11,880 nt of DNA from Pseudomonadota bacterium (GTDB lineage: Bacteria > Pseudomonadota > Alphaproteobacteria > Rhizobiales > Xanthobacteraceae): positions 1 through 11,880 of the forward strand of contig JAEWCJ010000480.1 in the NCBI GenBank assembly GCA_023390695.1. Reading direction: 5' to 3'. This document shows positions 6,447 through 11,880 of this stretch, piece after piece. The position numbers and the translations under genes were made by a program. Every line of letters starts with the position of its first letter. The first letter of the stretch is position 1. Below the pieces are notes generated by a model, which searched no databases, was not told the origin of the DNA, and saw only the letters and a list, made by a program, of their open reading frames with translations.

Positions 6447-9400
6447 TCTGCAGCCTCCATATTCCGGGCGACCTCGGGCAGGTCGGGCTGATCCGCCGTC
6501 GGCGTATCGAGCCAATCGACCTTGCTCATCTTGCGCACGATCACAAATTCGTCGCGGTTCGTCCCGATCGTGCCGTAATAGTTGAAGCCGTAGGACTGGT
6601 GGGCGTAACCACCGATCATATGCGTCGGCTTCACCACCGCACGCGTCACCGAGTTGTGAATGCCGCCGCGCTGACCGGTTGTCTCCGATCCCGGCACATT
6701 CACGATCTTCTCCTGCGCGTGATACATCAGGCACATGCCGTCCTTCACACGCTGGGATACGACGGCGCGCGCAACCAGTGCGCCGTTGGCGTTGTAAGCC
6801 TCGATCCAGTCGTTATCGACGATGCCGGCGGCTTTTGCGTCGGTTTCGCTGATCCAGACGATCGGACCGCCGCGCGACAAGGTCAGCATCAGCAGGTTGT
6901 CGGTGTAGGTCGAGTGGATGCCCCATTTCTGATGCGGGGTAATGAAGTTAAGAACGATCTGCTTTTCGCCGTTCGGCTTCAGATCGATGACCGGCTTGAC
7001 CGCCTTCAGATCGACCGGAGGTCGATACACGCACAATCCTTCACCGAAAGCCCGCATCCAGAGGTGATCCTGATAAAGCTGCTGGCGGCCGGAGAGCGTG
7101 CGCCACGGGATCAGCTCGTGCACATTGGTGTAGCCGGCATTGTAGCAGACCTTTTCCGACTCGAGGCCGGACCAGATCGGCGATGAGATGATCTTGCGCG
7201 GCTGCGCCACCACATCGCGGAAGCGGATCTTCTCGTCCTCCTTCGGAATGGCGAGATGGGTATGGTCGCGGCCCGTGGTCTTGGACAGCGAATCCCACGC
7301 CTTGACCGCAACTTCACCGTTGGTTTCCGGCGCCAGCGTCAGGATCACTTCGGTCGCATCGATATCGGTTTCGATGCGAGCCAATCCCTTGGTCGCGCCC
7401 TCCTCCGTCACCACACCGTTCAGCGCCTTCAGGAAGTCGACTTCATGCTCGGTATTCCAGGCCATGCCCTTGCCGCCATTGCCGAGTTTCGACATCAGCG
7501 GACCGAGCGCCGTGAAGCGCTTGTAGAGATTGGGATAGTCGCGTTCGACCACCGTCACCGCCGGCATGGTCTTGCCGGGGATCGGCTCCACCTCGCCTTT
7601 CTTCCAGTCCTTCACATCGAGCGCCTGCGCGATCTCGCCTGGACTGTCGTGCATGATCGGCGTCATCACCACGTCTTTTTCGACGCCCAGCACTTCCGGC
7701 GCAATCCGCGAGAACGCCCGGGCGATGGACTTGTAGATCTCCCAGTCGCTCCTGGCTTCCCACACCGGGTCCACCGCCGCGGTAAGCGGATGGATGAAGG
7801 GATGCATGTCCGAAGTATTGAGATCGTTTTTCTCGTACCAGGTCGCGGTCGGAAGCACGATGTCGGAATAGACGCAGGTCGTGGACATGCGGAAATCGAG
7901 CGTGACCAGCAAATCGAGTTTACCGATCGGCGCATCGTCGTGCCAGACGACGTCCTTCGGCTTTTTCCGGCCGGTCTCGCCCAGATCCTTGCCGTGCACG
8001 CCGTGCGATGTGCCGAGCAGGTGCTTGAGAAAATACTCGTGCCCCTTGCCGGAGGACCCGAGCAGGTTGGAGCGCCACACGAACATGTTGCGCGGCCAGT
8101 TGGCAGGATGATCCGGATCCTCGCAGGACATCTGCAATTCGCCGGACTTCAGCGCCTTGGCGACATAGTCCTTCGGCTCGAGCCCGGCGGCGGTTGCCTT
8201 GTCGGCGACCGTTAGCGGATTCTGCCGCAGTTGCGGCGCTGACGGCAGCCAGCCCATGCGCTCCGCGCGCACATTGTAATCGATGAGCGCGCCGTCCCAC
8301 GGACCGGCCGGTGCCGTCGGCGAGAGGATCTCGTCGACGCCCACGGTCTCGTAGCGCCATTGGTCGGTATGCGCGTAGAAGAAGGAGGTTGAGTTCTGCT
8401 GGCGCGGCGGGCGGCTCCAGTCGAGCGCGAAGGCGAGCGGCAGCCAGCCCGATTGCGGACGCAGCTTCTCCTGCCCGACATAATGTGACCAGCCGCCTCC
8501 CGACTGGCCGACACAACCGCACATCACCAGCATGTTGATGACGCCGCGGTAGTTCATGTCCGAGTGATACCAGTGGTTCATCGCCGCACCGATGATCACC
8601 ATCGACCGGCCCTTGGTCTTCTCGGCATTGAGGGCAAATTCGCGTGCAACGGTGATGATCTGGTCGCGCGGCACGCCGGTGATCTTTTCGGCCCAGGCCG
8701 GCGTATAGGGAGCGTCCTCGTCGTAGGATTTCGCGACATGGGCGCCGCCGAAGCCGCGGTCGAGACCGTAATTGGCGACGAACAGATCGAACACGGTCGC
8801 CACCATCGCTTCGCCATCGGCGAGCTTGAGCTTCTTTACCGGGATACGCCGCTCCAGCACGCTCGGATGCGCATCGCCGGTGAAATGCTCATGGTCGAGA
8901 TTGCCGAAATACGGGAAGGCCACATCGGCCAATTCGTCATGCGCGTTTTCCAGCGACAGGCGCAGGCTGGTGTCGCGGCCTTCCGATTCCTTCTCTTCCA
9001 GATTCCACTTGCCCTTCTCGCCCCAGCGGAAGCCGACCGAACCATTCGGCACCACGACGCTTTCCGAGGTCTCGTCGAAGGCGACCGTTTTCCATTCCGG
9101 ATTGTTCTTCTCGCCGAGCCCGTCTGCGAAGTCGGACGCACGCAGGAGCCGCCCCGGAATCAACTGGCCGTCTTTCCGGTCGAGCCGCACCAGCATCGGC
9201 ATGTCGGTATACTGACGGATATAATCCTCGAAATACTGGGCCTGCCGGTCGATATAGAATTCCCGCAGGATCACGTGCCCCATCGCCATGGCGAGCGCGG
9301 CGTCGGTTCCCTGCTTCACTGAAATCCACAGATCGGCGAATTTCGAGGCTTCCGAATAGTCCGGACAGATCACCACGCTCTTGGCGCCGCGGTAGCGCGC

Positions 9401-10207
9401 CTCGGTATAGAAATGCGCGTCCGGCGTGCGGGTTTGCGGAACGTTGGAACCCCACAGGATCAGGAAGCCGGAATTGTACCAGTCGGCGCTTTCCGGAACG
9501 TCGGTCTGCTCGCCCCAGGTCTGCGGCGAGGACGGCGGCAGGTCGCAATACCAATCGTAGAACGACATGCAGACGCCGCCGAGCAGCGACAGATAGCGCG
9601 AACCCGCCGCGTACGAGACCATGGACATGGCCGGAATCGGCGAGAAACCGATGACCCGATCGGGCCCGTGTGTCTTGACTGTGTAAGCATTGGCCGCCGC
9701 GATGACCTCGGTGACTTCGTCCCAGGTCGCGCGCACGAAGCCGCCCAGCCCGCGCTTGCTGGTATAAGCTGCGCGCTTCTTGGGGTCCTCGACGATGGAG
9801 GCCCAGGCCGCAACCGGCGTGCGCAGGACGCGCGCCTCGCGCCAGAGCTTGAGCAGACGCGAGCGCACCAGCGGATATTTCACGCGGTTGCCGGAATACA
9901 GATACCAGGAATAGCTGGCACCGCGCGAACAGCCGCGCGGCTCGTGGTTCGGCAGCTCGGGCCGCGTGCGCGGATAGTCGGTCTGCTGGGTCTCCCAGGT
10001 GACGATGCCGCCCTTGACGTAGATCTTCCACGAACAGGAGCCGGTGCAATTGGCGCCATGCGTGGAGCGCACGATCTTGTCGTGCTGCCAGCGCTTGCGA
10101 TAGCCATCCTCCCAGCGCCGGTCCTCGCGCGTGATGATGCCGTGGCCGTCCGAAAAATCGTCGACGACGCGATTGAAGAAGGTCAGCCGGTCGAGAAAGT
10201 GACTCAT
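6443..10207 (-). CDS. narG: NarG, respiratory nitrate reductase alpha subunit
   Basis: Catalytic subunit: reduces nitrate to nitrite at a molybdenum bis-MGD centre on the cytoplasmic side. 1254 residues (E. coli 1247), intact. The N-terminal cluster FS0 is bound by H50, C54, C58 (HGANCTGSC) and C93 (EPRGCSRGAS). The molybdenum ligand is D222 in SFYDWYCDLPP. GEQTDVPESADWYNS and WGSNVPQTRTPDAHF follow. There is no export signal, as expected for a cytoplasm-facing NarG. The start ATG 10205-10207 gives MSHFLDRL, matching E. coli MSKFLDRF, and has AAAGG seven bases upstream. A GTG at 10220-10222 would add five residues and overlap the narK stop as GTGA, but is less likely. It lies between narK and narH in one operon. 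Confidence 0.99.
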   Translation of the reverse strand: MSHFLDRLTFFNRVVDDFSDGHGIITREDRRWEDGYRKRWQHDKIVRSTHGANCTGSCSWKIYVKGGIVTWETQQTDYPRTRPELPNHEPRGCSRGASYSWYLYSGNRVKYPLVRSRLLKLWREARVLRTPVAAWASIVEDPKKRAAYTSKRGLGGFVRATWDEVTEVIAAANAYTVKTHGPDRVIGFSPIPAMSMVSYAAGSRYLSLLGGVCMSFYDWYCDLPPSSPQTWGEQTDVPESADWYNSGFLILWGSNVPQTRTPDAHFYTEARYRGAKSVVICPDYSEASKFADLWISVKQGTDAALAMAMGHVILREFYIDRQAQYFEDYIRQYTDMPMLVRLDRKDGQLIPGRLLRASDFADGLGEKNNPEWKTVAFDETSESVVVPNGSVGFRWGEKGKWNLEEKESEGRDTSLRLSLENAHDELADVAFPYFGNLDHEHFTGDAHPSVLERRIPVKKLKLADGEAMVATVFDLFVANYGLDRGFGGAHVAKSYDEDAPYTPAWAEKITGVPRDQIITVAREFALNAEKTKGRSMVIIGAAMNHWYHSDMNYRGVINMLVMCGCVGQSGGGWSHYVGQEKLRPQSGWLPLAFALDWSRPPRQQNSTSFFYAHTDQWRYETVGVDEILSPTAPAGPWDGALIDYNVRAERMGWLPSAPQLRQNPLTVADKATAAGLEPKDYVAKALKSGELQMSCEDPDHPANWPRNMFVWRSNLLGSSGKGHEYFLKHLLGTSHGVHGKDLGETGRKKPKDVVWHDDAPIGKLDLLVTLDFRMSTTCVYSDIVLPTATWYEKNDLNTSDMHPFIHPLTAAVDPVWEARSDWEIYKSIARAFSRIAPEVLGVEKDVVMTPIMHDSPGEIAQALDVKDWKKGEVEPIPGKTMPAVTVVERDYPNLYKRFTALGPLMSKLGNGGKGMAWNTEHEVDFLKALNGVVTEEGATKGLARIETDIDATEVILTLAPETNGEVAVKAWDSLSKTTGRDHTHLAIPKEDEKIRFRDVVAQPRKIISSPIWSGLESEKVCYNAGYTNVHELIPWRTLSGRQQLYQDHLWMRAFGEGLCVYRPPVDLKAVKPVIDLKPNGEKQIVLNFITPHQKWGIHSTYTDNLLMLTLSRGGPIVWISETDAKAAGIVDNDWIEAYNANGALVARAVVSQRVKDGMCLMYHAQEKIVNVPGSETTGQRGGIHNSVTRAVVKPTHMIGGYAHQSYGFNYYGTIGTNRDEFVIVRKMSKVDWLDTPTADQPDLPEVARNMEAAE
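6454..6458 (-). promoter_or_regulatory. Ribosome binding site of narH
   Basis: GGAGG seven bases before the narH ATG, inside the last codons of narG. A near-perfect site that fixes the start at 6446. Confidence 0.85.
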
Positions 10208-10214
10208 GATCGTG

Positions 10215-10219
10215 CCTTT
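10215..10219 (-). promoter_or_regulatory. Ribosome binding site of narG
   Basis: AAAGG seven bases before ATG 10205-10207, next to the narK stop. It supports the ATG over the GTG at 10220-10222, which it lies behind. Confidence 0.7.
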
Positions 10220-11880
10220 CACTGAGCGGGTTGAGCGGCGGCGGACAGCCCACGGCCGCGTTCCACCTCATGCAGCAGACCGCCACGCCGCGTGTACCAG
10301 AACCAGGTGGCCGCAACGCAGGTGACGTAGAAGACGAGGAAGCCCCACAGCGCCATCTCGGGACCGCCGGTTATGGCAATCGCGGTGCCGTAGCTCTTGG
10401 GGATGAAGAAGGCGCCATAGGCTGCAACCGCCGAGGTGAAGCCGATGATGGCCGCCGATTCCATGTCGGCGCGCCGCGCGCGCTCGGCCGGATTCAAATC
10501 CGGCTCGAGCCGCGGCATCTCGGCACGCATGATCGCCGGGATCATCTGGAAGGTCGACGCATTGCCCACCCCCGTTGCGAAGAACAGAACCATGAACATC
10601 GCGAAGAAGCCGGCAAAAGCGTGCGGCTGGTCCTTGATGCCGAGGAAGTAGAGCACGCCGCCCACCGCCGCGATCATCAGGACGAAGACCCAGAAGGTCA
10701 CGCGGCCGCCGCCATACTTGTCGGAGAGCCAGCCGGTCGCGGATCGCGAGATCGCGCCGACGAGCGGACCGAGGAAGACCAGCTTCAGCGAATCGACGTC
10801 CGGGAACTGGGTCTTGGCAAGCAGCGGGAAGCCAGCGGAATAGCCGATGAAGGAGCCGAAAGTGCCGGTATAGAGCCAGCACATGACCCAGTTATGCTTG
10901 CGCTGGAAGATCACCGCCTGGTCGGCGAAGGACGCCTTCATGGCGGCGATGTCGTTCATGCCGAACCAGGCCGCGGTGGCCGAGATCGCGATGAACGGCA
11001 CCCATACGAAGCCGGCATTCTGCAGCCAGAGCTTGGTCGCGCCGCCCGCCTCCACCGCGTTTTGCGGATCGCCGCCGAGCCAGCCGAACACGCCGGCGGT
11101 GATCACCAGCGGAATTACGAATTGCACCACGCTGACGCCGAGATTGCCGAGGCCGGCATTGAGCGCCAGCGCATTGCCCTTCTCCGATTTCGGGAAGAAG
11201 AAGCTGATATTGGCCATCGAAGAGGCGAAGTTGCCGCCGCCGAACCCGCACAGCACCGCGAGTGCGAGGAAGATGATGTACGGCGTATCGACATTCTGCA
11301 CGGCGAGGCCGATCCCGACCGCTGGGATCATCAGCGACCAGGTCGCGATCGACGTCCATAGCCGTCCGCCGAAGATCGGCGGCATGAAGGAATAGAAAAT
11401 GCGCAGCGTCGCCCCCGACAGGCCGGGCATCGCCGCCAGCCAGAACAACTGGTCGGTCGAGAACTTGAAACCGACCGCCGGCAGCTTGGCGACGACGACC
11501 GACCAGACCATCCACACCGCAAAGGCGAGCAGCAGCGCCGGGATCGAGATCCAGAGATTGCGCCGCGCGATCGCGCGCCCGGTCTCCTCCCAGAACACCT
11601 TGTCCTCCGGACGCCAGTCCTCGATGATCGCCGGCCCGAGTTTGCCGACATGCTTCTCGTCGTGGATCGGCTCCATCTCGGGGAGCTCGGGCAGCTTGCG
11701 CAATTGCGGCTCATGTACCTCGCTCTCCATGCGCCGGACCGCCAAATGCATCCAGTACAGGGCGATTGCCGAGATCAGGAACAGCAGCATGAAGCAGCTG
11801 GTCCAGATGCCGGTCAGATCGTTGAGCGCGCCGAATGCGATCGGCAGCACGAAGCCGCCGAGACCGCCGATCATGCCGAC
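10219..11880 (-). CDS. narK: NarK1-NarK2 fused transporter, 5' end beyond right edge
   Basis: Inner-membrane nitrate/nitrite transporter of the major facilitator superfamily. 553 residues are visible. Counting from the Met at 11872-11874, residues 1-45 are the last two helices of a first transporter domain (MIGGLGGFVLPIAFGALND), residues 46-105 a charged linker, and 106-551 a complete second 12-helix domain. The second domain has the nitrate signatures GGGNFASSMANISFFFPK (212-229) and GVGNASTFQMIPAI (435-448), and arginines R158 (TLRIFYSF) and R377 (ISRSATG) that match the substrate-binding R89 and R305 of E. coli NarK. In Paracoccus the first domain is a proton-nitrate symporter and the second a nitrate/nitrite exchanger; the same split is inferred here. 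The missing part is most of the first domain and the promoter. Confidence 0.95.
   Translation of the reverse strand, partial: VGMIGGLGGFVLPIAFGALNDLTGIWTSCFMLLFLISAIALYWMHLAVRRMESEVHEPQLRKLPELPEMEPIHDEKHVGKLGPAIIEDWRPEDKVFWEETGRAIARRNLWISIPALLLAFAVWMVWSVVVAKLPAVGFKFSTDQLFWLAAMPGLSGATLRIFYSFMPPIFGGRLWTSIATWSLMIPAVGIGLAVQNVDTPYIIFLALAVLCGFGGGNFASSMANISFFFPKSEKGNALALNAGLGNLGVSVVQFVIPLVITAGVFGWLGGDPQNAVEAGGATKLWLQNAGFVWVPFIAISATAAWFGMNDIAAMKASFADQAVIFQRKHNWVMCWLYTGTFGSFIGYSAGFPLLAKTQFPDVDSLKLVFLGPLVGAISRSATGWLSDKYGGGRVTFWVFVLMIAAVGGVLYFLGIKDQPHAFAGFFAMFMVLFFATGVGNASTFQMIPAIMRAEMPRLEPDLNPAERARRADMESAAIIGFTSAVAAYGAFFIPKSYGTAIAITGGPEMALWGFLVFYVTCVAATWFWYTRRGGLLHEVERGRGLSAAAQPAQ

Noticed and set aside
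4914..6734. Extended narH starting inside narG
   Set aside because: The first 96 residues are narG read in another frame; the strong ribosome site and the match to E. coli NarH place the start at 6446.
6599..10225. Long plus-strand frames opposite narG (e.g. 7256-8215, 8564-9322, 9413-10225)
   Set aside because: narG is certain over this whole stretch. Long antisense frames are usual in GC-rich genes and these translations are Arg/His/Asp-rich with no recognisable domain.
8937..10316. Minus-strand frame of 459 codons overlapping narG
   Set aside because: Out-of-frame reading of narG, Arg/Ala-rich, no domain.
10231..11361. Plus-strand frame of 376 codons opposite narK
   Set aside because: Lies wholly within the certain narK frame, has a composition dominated by Arg, Glu, His and Ala, and shows no domain.
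1..11880. CRISPR array, tRNA, rRNA, insertion sequence or prophage gene
   Set aside because: I saw no regularly spaced repeats, no tRNA-like fold and no transposase or phage motif in any believable frame.

Overview
The window is almost entirely one minus-strand operon for respiratory nitrate reduction, read from high to low coordinates: narK (cut by the right edge), narG, narH, narJ, narI, a PpiC-type prolyl isomerase, a small unknown gene and moeA. The DNA is GC-rich. The parts seen here (a fused double NarK transporter, narGHJI, a parvulin foldase and a molybdenum-cofactor gene) fit a denitrifying or nitrate-respiring proteobacterium. I favour an alphaproteobacterium, possibly Hyphomicrobiales, but there is no taxonomic marker in the window.

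Layout. 10219-11880: C-terminal part of a NarK1-NarK2 tandem nitrate/nitrite transporter. 6443-10207: narG, molybdenum catalytic subunit. 4914-6446: narH, four-cluster iron-sulfur subunit. 4189-4914: narJ, assembly chaperone. 3389-4177: narI, diheme cytochrome b subunit. 2553-3383: cytoplasmic parvulin-type isomerase. 2204-2542: 112-residue protein of unknown function. 921-2207: moeA. 614-920: no convincing gene, but several GC-rich palindromes and a weak hairpin after moeA. 1-613: an open minus-strand frame that reads like real protein and leaves the window at the left edge; no known family is recognised.

How the genes work together. NarK brings nitrate in and exports nitrite. NarI oxidises quinol at the membrane, NarH carries the electrons and NarG reduces nitrate on the cytoplasmic face. 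NarJ holds the NarGH apoenzyme until the cofactor is in place, MoeA inserts molybdenum into molybdopterin, and the isomerase probably helps folding. The genes are packed with stop/start overlaps or gaps of 5-11 bases, and several Shine-Dalgarno sequences lie on or next to the preceding stop codon, so one transcript with coupled translation is likely. The promoter and any FNR or NarL sites lie upstream of narK, beyond the right edge.

Most of the window is a well-known system. The least explained parts are the small gene at 2204-2542, the unidentified gene at 1-613 with its possible 33-codon upstream frame, and the palindrome cluster between that gene and moeA.
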